Source of the DNA: Capitulum mitella
Lineage: Eukaryota > Arthropoda > Thecostraca > Pollicipedomorpha > Pollicipedidae
Length of the DNA stretch: 64,000 nt
Assembly: GCA_030062745.1 (NCBI GenBank)
Contig: CP099839.1
Span: forward strand, 42,705,891-42,769,890
Direction of reading: 5' to 3'
The translations under genes and the position numbers were made by a program. A model generated the notes under the pieces. That model saw only the letters and a list, made by a program, of their open reading frames with translations, was not told the origin of the DNA and did no database searches. Of this stretch, positions 47,568-56,781 are shown one piece after another. Positions within the stretch are counted from its first letter, which is position 1. Each line of letters starts with the position of its first letter.

Positions 47568-48257
47568 GCTCCCTGGTGGAGAGAGAGCGATTCAGCGGAA
47601 TATAAGCCGGCCCCTGGTGGAGAGAGAGCGATTCAGCGGAATATAAGCCGGCCCCTGGTGGAGAGGGAGCGATTCAGCGGAATATAAGCCGGCCCCTGGT
47701 GGAGAGAGAGCGATTCAGCGGAATGTAAGCCGGCCCCTGGTGGAGAGAGAGCAATTCAGCGGAATATAAGCCGGCCCCTGGTGGAGAGAGAGCGATTCAG
47801 CGGAATATAAGCCGGCCCCTGGTGGAGAGAGCGATTCGGCGGAATATAAGCCGGCCCCTGGTGGAGAGAGAGCGATCCGGCGGAATATAAGCCGGCCCCT
47901 GGTGGAGAGAGAGCGATTCAGCGGAATGTAAGCCGGCCTCTGGTGGAGACAGCGATTCAGCGGAATATAAGCCGGCCCCTGGTGGAGAGAGCGATTCGGC
48001 GGAATATAAGCCGGCCCCTGGTGGAGAGAGAGCGATCCGGCGGAATATAAGCCGGCCCCTGGTGGAGAGAGAGCGATTCAGCGGAATGTAAGCCGCTGGT
48101 GGAGAGAGAGCAATTCAGCGGAATATAAGCCGGCCCCTGGTGGAGAGAGAGCGATTCAGCGGAATGTAAGCCGGCCCCTGGTGGAGAGAGAGCAATTCAG
48201 CGGAATATAAGCCGGCCCCTGGTGGAGAAAGCGATTCAGCGGAATATAAGCCGGCCG
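47568..48257. repeat. 41-bp tandem array, 17 copies, downstream of NUP85
   Basis: I count 17 head-to-tail units of about 41 bp. Each begins CCCTGGTGGAGAGAGAGC and continues through CAGCGGAATATAAGCCGGC. Variants are small: loss of one GA, GATCC for GATTC, TGTAAG for TATAAG. Units 7-9 and 11-13 carry the same set of variants in the same order, which points to a later four-unit duplication. The array starts about 160 bp after the NUP85 stop codon. There are no spacers, so it is not a CRISPR. Confidence 0.92.
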
Positions 48258-49682
48258 CGTTGTCGACCGTATTCACCATTTTTGTGTGACCTCCATGCGA
48301 AAATAAGTCGCGTTCGCAAGCCATTAGGTCGGTAGAACTGAGTTGGCTGAATCATCGGCAACATCATCTCAACGTATACAACGTCATGAATGCAGTCACC
48401 CCTTTTTGGAGTCGGATTTACTGGAACTTGCGAGTGCCGGATCTCATGGAAAGCAGCGCTACTGAACGCGGTGCCTTTTACAGTGCACTAGGCTTAATGG
48501 CGACACTCTGCAACCTGATCGCAGCTAAGAACGCCGGATGGTGCCCCACGCGGACGATTCACACTTGTCTTCCAGTGATGGTCTGTTGTGCTTCGGAACT
48601 CGAAAACTGCCAACCAACGATTACCTGGCTCGGATAAGTCTGCCCTCTCTGGAACTGTAACGGACAGTGAACTGGTATTTAATATGATTACCGTGGTGAT
48701 GTCGCGGGGACAAAGAGTTTAGAAGCGGATAATTTTCCTTTAAAGACGAGTTCATCCCGAGTTCGGCGAGAAGTGCACCTTCGTAAGGCAGCAGTAACTC
48801 GGAGCCGTCATCGCACCGCCGGCGACGCTCTGAAACCCCGACCGCACAGCCAACGGCCGGCTCCGACTGACCCCACTTTGACGGGCTCAACTGACATTCG
48901 GCATTAACGGATCGGAGCAGACAGCGCAAAAAAGCAAAACACCAACCCTGAACGGCCTCTCCGAGCCCGCGGTCAGGGATCGGACATGAGCCATGCTCAT
49001 TCGCCCACACCAACTATTGGGAGGGGGGGGTTCAGAAATAAGCACGTCAGTGTTCTAGACGAACGGGCTGCGCGGACCAGCTCCACGGCGGTAGGGCCAC
49101 AGCCGGGCAGTCTGTGCGGAGCATCTCTGGGAGGGAGCCGCGTAGTCCTGCCGCCAGAACCGCCGCCATGGGGCGTACAGGTTTTCCATACAAGGGCGCT
49201 ACACACGGATTTCTGCTGAAGGGCGCCAGAGAAGGACCCACAACACGAATTTTCACGCAGGACGTCAAGAAACGAGCCACTACACACGGACTGCCCACTA
49301 AGGAACGCCAAAGATTAACATTCTACTGAAGGACCACAGAACGAAGCACAACAAATGGTTTTTCACAGTGCACTGCAAGAATGAATGTACGTATGTACTG
49401 ACGTCGTATGGTTATCCACGGAAGATGGGACGAAACATGGGATTACGTGGAAGTATGAACTTAGACTCTTCGTATCCAAAATCTCTGAGGAATTATCGTA
49501 GGATAAAATTGCCAACTGCGACAGACTGGGACCGTAGTGCTACCTTTTGCGGAATCATAACATGAGGTTTACGGCGTTGCAAGGAAGCTACCTGAACCCA
49601 AACTAGAGCGTCACCCCATGCCTCTTTCTATGTTCTGCTGCACATGAACGCTATGTGGATTACACGGGGTTTCCCCGCTTTA
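48258..49682. other. Non-coding stretch downstream of NUP85
   Basis: No gene is recognised. A weak repeat of about 50 bp (pieces such as 'CACACGGATTTCTGC' and 'CACACGGACTGCCCAC' with 'CTGAAGG/CTAAGGAACGCCA') occurs at about 49190-49350. Open frames on both strands are short and not protein-like. Confidence 0.45.
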
Positions 49683-50999
49683 AACCTCGCCCGGCGGGAC
49701 CATTTTTACTCCCTCGCCCCGCGAGGGTCCTAAAACGCCTTCCCCACTAACTTTAACAAAGACAGATGGATAGCTTTTAGTTTTAGTTTTAGAAGCAACA
49801 CGGTAAAAACCACTGTGCTGCTCGTCGTACAAGCAACCCAACGATATCCGAGGTTTTGGTCTCAGGTCAACGGGTGGATTCCCAGGCCACCGTAATAACC
49901 CCAAAGCGGTCACGTCAAAATATGTCGAGGTTTTCCTAGCAATATAATTTCCAAATTTAAGAAAATAGATCGATTCCGTAAGCACCAGCGTGTTGAGCGT
50001 TGTTAAAGGTACAATATTATTTATGGGTTTTGGATCTAGTGCAATGGCTGACCTCCCAGGTCACGAGAACGTCAGGTGAAATTTACATTGGGATGGGATG
50101 GGATGGTAGTCCCACTACACTTTTGTCGGGACACAGATCAAACGCGCGATGACATGCGTGCCAAACTTGGTATACTGGTTCTCGTCTGGTTAGGAGGGAG
50201 TAGCCTATTTGATATCGCGGCCACCGTAGTTCCCAAGGTCACCACCAGGGGCGCTCATGTCGATTTAAGGAAATCGCTCCCTGTCGAATACCATTCGAGC
50301 TAAAGCCACCAAATTGGGTGAGCAGGTAGCCGGGCACATGGTCTTTCCTGACATACTGCTGTGGCGGCCGCGACAATTTTTAAAGGTCACCGCTAAGGGC
50401 GCAATCTTATTTCGAATTTTCGCGTTTCTCTGACCCAGCGTTACCCTTGTTGTGTTACGGAGATTTTGTGTTACGAAGGTCAAACAAGGTTGCGCCAGCT
50501 GACGCCGCGGGCATAGCGGTCGGCTGCGGCAGTCTGACCAGCGCCCCCGCGAAGAGTGCGTCAGTGTGTGCTTCTGCGACCCAGACAAAATAGAACAACC
50601 CTGACCTACAAATTAGCTTTGCATTGGTCCGAGGGTGTCAGTCAAAATAATGTTGACGTGGTAGATCGTAACAAAGCATTAATAAAGCGTTCTTGCTAGG
50701 GTAGGCATGACTTACCTCGTATACAAAACTATAATGGCGTTGGACGTCAATGTTTCATGTCTACGTTTGACCCAGCTTGACCTCTGATGACCTGACCCTT
50801 CTAATACACTAAACTTAGGTCAATGACACCATCATTTATAAAAGAAATATGTAGCACAACATTGCGGCACCCGGGCCTTAATATATAAATGTTAAAAGCT
50901 GAGCTACAGAGAAAAATCAACGCTCTATCTCCTGTAACTTAAGTCATCAAAGAGCACAAAAGGGGGTCCTAAACGACCCCCACCTCGCCAGGCGAGGGT
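49683..50999. mobile_element. Candidate non-autonomous DNA transposon with TA-flanked inverted ends
   Basis: The left end reads AACCTCGCCCGGCGGG and the right end, on the other strand, ACCCTCGCCTGGCGAGG, a near match over about 16 bases. TA lies directly outside each end (49681-49682 and 51000-51001), as expected for Tc1/mariner-type insertion. Both subterminal regions also carry 'GGTCCTAAA(A)CG'. The interior (1.3 kb) has no transposase frame. Confidence is limited because the repeats are short and imperfect. Confidence 0.5.
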
Positions 51000-51276
51000 T
51001 ATGTCCCTCCAACTGTGCCATGTGCGGGCTGCGATCATTTGTTTTGAGTTCCATACTGGTCTGAACATAGCGCCGCTGATAGTAACACAGGCCCAGAATG
51101 GGACAGCCGCGCCGACTGCTAACACGCCCGTCGCTCGAGATCGCCGGCAGAAAATCCGCCAGACCGCGTATCATCGATTTGGACTGACCCGGCTCCGAGG
51201 ACAGTCTCAATCTGCTCCGGGGGTCTGCAGGGTCTGGTCTGCCTGTACCAGGTCTGTCGGGCCGGTCACAGACTGC

Positions 51277-51809
51277 CACGGGGGAGCACCGCCACCGCTG
51301 GCCGACGGCCACAGAGGAACACAGCCAGCGCTGGCCGACGGCCACAGACGAGCACACCCAGTGCTGACCGGCGGCCACGGAGGAGCACAGCCAGTGCTGA
51401 CCGGCGGCCACGGAGGAGCACAGCCAGTGCTGGCCGACGGCCGCAGAGGAGCACAGCCAGTGCTGACCGGCGGCCACGGAGGAGTACAGCCAGTGCTGGC
51501 CAACGGCCACAGAGGAGCACAGCCAGTGCTGGCCGACGGCCACGGAGGAGCACAGCCAGTGCTGGCCGACGGCCACAGAGGAGCACAGCCAGCGCTGGCC
51601 GGCGGCCACGGAGGAGCACAGCCAGTGCTGACCGACGGCTACAGAGGAGCACAGCCAGTGCTGGCCGACGGCCACGGAGGAGCACAGCCAGCGCTGGCCG
51701 ACGGCCGCAGAGGAGCACAGCCAGTGCTGACCGGCGGCCACGGAGGAGCACAGCCAGCGCTGACCGGCGGCCACGGAGGAGCACAGGCAGCGCTGGCCGA
51801 CGGCCGCGA
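51277..51809. repeat. 33-bp tandem array, about 16 copies
   Basis: Units of exactly 33 bp, around CTGGCCGACGGCCACAGAGG then AGCACAGCCAGTG, alternate between CTGGCCGACGG and CTGACCGGCGG versions. Because 33 is divisible by 3 and stops are absent, several frames stay open with an 11-residue period: ADGHRGAQPVL on plus, AVGQHWLCSSV on minus. I treat it as a minisatellite, because neighbouring sequence gives no splice or domain support for translation in either direction. Confidence 0.9.
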
Positions 51810-51935
51810 TGGGGCCTGCACTACACAGCGACTGGCTGGAACGGGACCTCACACATACCACAAGCAACGGCCTGCCGTTCTGTATTCCCAGGCCGTTTGG
51901 TGCAATCTATCGCCCCAATCAATCAACAGCATGCA

Positions 51936-52739
51936 TCACCCCGCATCCCGTGTATTTGACATGGGAACCGTCTCAAACCCCGTGGTCTTAAAACAAAGCT
52001 CGAGACAGGTTTCCGCAATCGTCTCGCAGAACCCAACGTAATCAATATCGAGCAGCGCATGACTCCGAAATCCGTAGCCGTGATCCCCAAAGATGACGGT
52101 AAAGCGCAACCACTGGACGGACTGATGAGATGATGCAGAGATCTGCTGTATGGTGGCCCACCCGTCACGGTCACAGAATCGAATGCCCGACACAAAGACA
52201 CTCCCGGCCGAGAGAGTATCGAACACAGCACTGCTGCTTTGGTCATGCAACGCCACCGGAAGATATGGAAATGCTAGCGGGGCGTCACGCAAGATCTGGC
52301 GAGGGACAGACCTGACTGTACGCGGTACGATGCCGGCCCAAATGCCAATTCACAGCGCGCAACGCGTCAGCCGGCCAGCCGGCCAGGCTCACCTGCACAC
52401 CACCAGAAACAGGAGCCTGAAAATCTAGCTGAGCGGTGTTATCCAGTGCGGCAGAGACCACTCTTCCAGCAGGAGAGCACGACAAACGAACTATAAGAGA
52501 GCGCCCGACGACCCTACCTAGCCCTGACGGGTTCAAAGAGCCAGGTGCAGCGCTCGAAACTCCAAACCGCAGCCTCGCTGCTTCTTTCACCGAATGAATA
52601 CAGTCCCGCAGGCGACGGCCTGGCCCCGCGGCCACACCGAATAATGGCAGCAGCGCATCAAAAAGGAGCACCTGGCCCAGTCCAGGAACAACGCACACAC
52701 AGATCACACTACCCTCAGAGGAACTCCGAAAAAATGCCC
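51936..52739 (-). CDS. Candidate two-exon protein segment of unknown function
   Basis: A minus-strand frame from about 52739 to 52393 ends at a good donor (GTGCAG|gtgagc). A second frame starts at a good acceptor (CCTCGCCAG|ATC) at 52295 and runs to a stop at 51936. The phases join, with an intron of about 100 bp. The second part reads like real protein with alternating hydrophobic strands (e.g. SVFVSGIRFCDRDGWATIQQ and LRFTVIFGDHGYGFRS), suggesting a beta-sandwich-like fold. I recognise no family, the true start is not found, and the GC-rich context favours chance frames. A CpG-rich patch at 52.99-53.31 kb could be its promoter. Confidence 0.3.
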
Positions 52740-52799
52740 CGTATCAGCCCAATCGTCACCAAAACCCCGGCCGAGAAGACCAACCAGACACACCCGACT

Positions 52800-53400
52800 A
52801 CCGGCCAGTGATGAATACGATACGCCGGCCTGACGAGACCCTACATTCTAAGTCGTGCATCACAATTCGACTAAAAGCCTGCGTGCCACAGCAGGAGTCC
52901 CAGAAACCGTGCGTCCACGCATCACCGGTCCACAAATCAATCGTCACGCGCCCCGGGACGCAGCAGTTCCCACGCCATCCGGCTCACACATCGGGAAGCT
53001 CACAACTCACGCCGTCTGGCCGGCTGTTCCGCTCCACAGGCGGAGCGCGGCGCGCCGCGGTAGCCCGGGGCGACCGCCCGACCATCGGGCGCCCCGGCCG
53101 CGGGCAGGAGCCGGCGCTGAGCTGCGTAGCCGAGCGGCGGCGGAGGCCGGGACCAGCGGGACCATCACGGACAGCCGCTGGCCCTGGCCCCGGCCCGCGC
53201 CTGCCGACACACCAGGCCGTCAGGGTCCGCAGACGGCGCAGCCGCCCGCCACCGAGCATAAACAAACACGACCGAGTCGGCGAGCGGCTCCTGCCGACGA
53301 CCGTGACTCGACGCCATTCACCAACACAACCGGTTTCCGAGCGTCGCCATAACTGGCGCTAACGATGATGAGAGGCAAATTGTGAGCACATCATCCTTGT
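52800..53400. other. CpG-rich patch, with a weak minus-strand exon-like frame
   Basis: The GC-rich core (about 52990-53310) is open in several frames on both strands by composition. At about 52805-52965 a minus-strand frame reads VTIDLWTGDAWTHGFWDSCC… and ends at a stop. Its pattern vaguely resembles the frames at 51.94-52.30 and 54.0-54.3 kb. No gene structure can be built. Confidence 0.25.
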
Positions 53401-54000
53401 TCTTTAAGGGCACCCACACCTCCAGGCTACGCGCCTGAGTTTGGAACATGGGTGACGAGTGCTGCTCTCACTACATGAAGAAAATGTCGTACTATTCTTA
53501 GCATGACGCTCGCACTTTGTTTCACTATGTGAATTCGGCGCGGTTACAGTTGTGACTACTGATTTATCTACGCAGAACCACGTCCATGGAAATAAACATA
53601 AATTAAAATAACTGACAGATAACAAACAACCGAACACATAATCGGATGACCATTTCGGAAGCGCCCAAATGGCGTATCAGGTATATATCAGGACCACCGA
53701 TATCACCGCATCCTTGAACGCCCTTCGCTCCCTGCCAACCGAAGAACCCACTTCAGGCGTGATAAAAGCCGAACAGCCTCGCAACAAAACGAGTATTAAT
53801 GGTATGCCGTCAATAAAGCATTGCTGGCTTACGGACTTACAACTAAGCAGGAGAATATATGTAGTGTACAACTCACCTCATACGCTGTGCAAACAAAGCT
53901 GATCAAATTGCTAAATAGCTCGCCTTGGTGCTTCTGACTCTGAAAAATCACAGAAGCGAAATGAGCACAAGTAAATACCCAGTTACCATCCGACAAACGC

Positions 54001-54338
54001 TTAAATGAACGAACGTTTGGTCAAAAACGCCTTGACTGTTGAAATACACCTCGGTCCATGGGAACTATTAAACCGTACTGCGTCTCTGGCCTGGTGCCGG
54101 CCAGTCTGCGCTGCATATTCTGCAGCACTGTCGAGCACTGATCGCGACGCATCCCAGGGAAAGCGCCCCACGGTCACAATGAATGGCTGAAACGGTCTTG
54201 TCCCGCAAACTTCAGAAATCGCAACGTCATCAGCAGCCTGCAGCTCAATACGGGAAGCGGTGATTTGCAAGCGGTGACTCGCAACTATAGACAGTTTGAT
54301 GACATCACTGCACCACCGGCAAACCCAGACATTGGCGA
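54001..54338 (-). CDS. Candidate exon of unknown function
   Basis: After a good acceptor (GCCGGTGGTGCAG|TGATGTC) a minus-strand frame runs to a stop at 54001. It reads as plausible protein, with strings such as KLSIVASHRLQITASRIEL, FIVTVGRFPWDASRSVLDS and AEYAAQTGRHQARDAVRF. The arrangement loosely parallels the frame at 51.94-52.30 kb, which hints at an old duplication. No known domain is recognised and no upstream exon is assigned. Confidence 0.25.
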
Positions 54339-55002
54339 AACAGCTGCTAGCTCGTTTGGGAGGCAAATTTCTGGGGCACATGTTAGCTCCACAACGGTGA
54401 ACGGACGCGCAAATTTGACGACAAATATTCTAAACCACGGAAAACAGGCGCTCCACAAATGCGTCCACCGCTGAACAAACGACGAGACCAGAAATCGAAC
54501 TCCGGGACTTCTGGCCTGGCCTGGACCTCGTCAAATCCAGCACAGGGTCGGGCCAGAGGAACGGCAGTGGTAACCCGAACAGGGAACTGCCAACGTGCCG
54601 AGCAGCAAGCAGGTGACGACGAGCCTCGGCCCGAAGCAAAGCGGAGAAAACGGACACGCTCCCCGTGCTAGAACGGCCAAATGTGACCTGGTTCTGGACT
54701 CTCGCGCGAGGACAATGAACACAGAAAACGCGTAAGATCGAAGGCAGCGAACACCACGATGCAGAAAAAGACGTCTGCGGCAATTAGGGCAGCTGACACA
54801 CGCCGCGTCCAACGCACTGTGGCCAAAACGAAGACGTCCTGATCCGTCGTGCACGCGACGAACCGGGAGAAGTTCCACGGTGATGAAACGAGACGTTCCT
54901 GTCCTCGGTAACGACGGGTTTTTCACGGCAGCAATATACCGTTGCTTAGAAAGAAATCTCAAAATGGCTTCGGCCCGATCAACATTAAAGGCTCTCCCAC
55001 AT

Positions 55003-56611
55003 CTACACTGGGTACCAGTCACGTACCCCGTCCACGGTGATGGTGGGGATGAAGGTGACGCGGGGGTTCAGGCTGTGGGTCATGTTGCCGTATCGCTCCA
55101 TGTCCATGTTGATGGCCTCGTCCTCGGCACAGACGGCCAGCTGGCGCCACTGCAGGCCGGTGGAGTCGGCGCACTGCGGGCACAGCAATGGCGCCGGCTC
55201 AGCAGATACCCGGCTGAGGGTTTAAGAGTTGTCTGGGACCCTCAGCGGATGGGCGCACTTTTCGGAGAAAATGGCACAGACGACAACTGCATCCACATCA
55301 AGCAGCCACTGGTTATGTGCGGAAATTCTAGCTGGATCTCCACAAGCGCTGGCCACCAGGGAGGGGCCAACAGCACGTCACAACGGGCGATTCACTCACA
55401 TCTTGGGCCTTCTCGCGGACCTTTCGGTAGCGCTTCATCAGACAGGTGACGAAGCGGACCGCCTGCGCCTGGCTGGCGGCGTGGCGGATGCCGCAGGCGT
55501 GCACCTTGTTGGCCCAGCACTCCTCGGCGCCGTGCTGGCACGAGAAGGTGACGGGCGGCGGGTCGCCCGGCCGCGCGTCCGGCCGGTTGTGGTACTGCGT
55601 CTGCCCCCAACGTCGCGTCACGTCACGGCGCCGCTCCGCCGCTCCGGGTCGTCACACGAAACGCCCACGACATCGGCAGCTGATATCCAAACAAAGGTCA
55701 CGCTCACACCTCGTGACCTCGGCAGACCGCAGCATGGCAGCTGCCGCAGACCGCGGCATCAAGTCACTGCAACATCCGGTACGACAGCTTTGCCTGCAGT
55801 GACCGAAAGAATCAACTAAAAGCACATGAACCACGGCACCTACTCAATGCTCGCAAATTCCTCAGGTTAACAAATGACGAGGCGGAAATGAACGAACCGT
55901 TGCTTTCCCATATGGAACAAGAGTGATGTGGAGAACGTCTTCGTGCAACTGCTCGCAGGCTGGTGCCAGCTGGTCTACAATGAAGTTCATGCTGTCTGGA
56001 CACAGCGCTTCATAGAAAACATCCACTTGGACAGCCGCCTGTGCAAAAACAGCACAGGTGAAGGCAACATACTGATCCTGTTCACACACAAACATGCAAA
56101 CGCAAACGCAAACGCAAACGCACAACGCACAACCCACAACGCAACACGCACACGCGCACGCACACACACGAAAATATGCACGCAAAGACATGATTTATGT
56201 TTGGTGACAGTTCATCCCGACCACTGTCAGTTCCCTCTTCAAGAATTATATCGGCAATGCTGTCATCAGAATCAGATATTCTTAAGCCAACCAATACGAG
56301 TATATGCAAGAACGGAATTAAAAACTGAAAAACCCCCAGCAACTTGCAAATCGCGCTGGCAAGCGTTACCGAGCATCGGTCGCTCCGGCGACGTCCGCTC
56401 GCGCCGCGCGCTGTCTCACCGGCCTGTCGGCCGCCTGGCTGTCATAGCTGAACTGTTTCCCCGGCGCCCCGCGCTGGGCCACGGGCGCCGTCAGCGTCAG
56501 CTGCTCGGCGTTGCGGTCCAGCCAGAAGTGCGACACGATCTGCCACACGATGAAGGCGGCCAGCGCCACGGCTGCCAGGCGGTAGCATCGCGACCCCGTG
56601 AAGGCGCTCAT
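55003..56611 (-). CDS. GILT-like thiol reductase (gamma-interferon-inducible lysosomal thiol reductase family)
   Basis: GILT enzymes reduce disulfide bonds of proteins in lysosomes; arthropod members are linked to immunity. Exons on the minus strand are 56611-56420, 56038-55898, 55600-55400 and 55173-55003, all phase 0, giving 234 aa. The N-terminus has a hydrophobic segment at about residues 12-30 (LAAVALAAFIVWQIVSHFW), a signal anchor or uncleaved signal. The thioredoxin-like active site region is YEALCPDSMNF (77-80 CPDS, so CxxS instead of CxxC). The family signature CQHGX2ECX2NX4C is perfect at 132-147 (CQHGAEECWANKVHAC). The C-terminal part CADSTGLQW…LNPRVTFIPTITVDG also fits. The end is uncertain: reading through adds VRDWYPV and a stop, but a donor-like GTACGT at 55026 may lead to a further unseen exon. 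Confidence 0.9.
56083..56185. repeat. CA/(GCAAAC)n-rich simple repeat in GILT intron 1
   Basis: Includes four GCAAAC units at about 56098-56121 followed by CACACGC-type runs. It lies in the intron, 45 bp or more upstream of the exon-2 acceptor on the minus strand. Confidence 0.85.
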
Positions 56612-56781
56612 GGTGCGCCGTCGGCAGCAGCCCTGCTTCAGTGCAGCGGGCAGACGACTGTCTGCGGCCCGATGTCAGCCATGCACTGCTCTTGTGACAG
56701 AAACAGGCTGGATGTGCCCAGATAGATAACAAGGGCAATCAAGAAATCCACCGTTTCCCCAAACTCCAGTCTTGACAAAGT
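56612..56781 (-). other. Presumed 5'-UTR part of GILT exon 1, with a short upstream frame
   Basis: A strong acceptor (TTGCTTTCCTTTCAG) ends at 56782, and the following exon runs into the GILT start codon at 56611. A frame of about 47 codons (LEFGETVDFLIALVIYLGTS…) stops 27 bases before that ATG. It could be an upstream open frame in the GILT leader, or the last exon of a separate small membrane-protein gene. I favour the leader because no other exon is found. Confidence 0.4.

Noticed and set aside
47568..48257. Regular repeats that might be taken for a CRISPR array
   Set aside because: Units are contiguous without unique spacers, and the region is eukaryotic; it is a minisatellite.
50947..52041. 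Overlapping 346-codon plus and 306-codon minus frames with 11-residue repeats
   Set aside because: They are produced by the 33-bp minisatellite, which lacks stops on either strand. No splice, start or domain evidence favours one direction.
54430..55022. Minus-strand frames just after the GILT stop, considered as its last exon
   Set aside because: None contains the short Cys-containing tail expected after the VDG segment, and none has an acceptor in the required phase, so the GILT end was left as the read-through stop.
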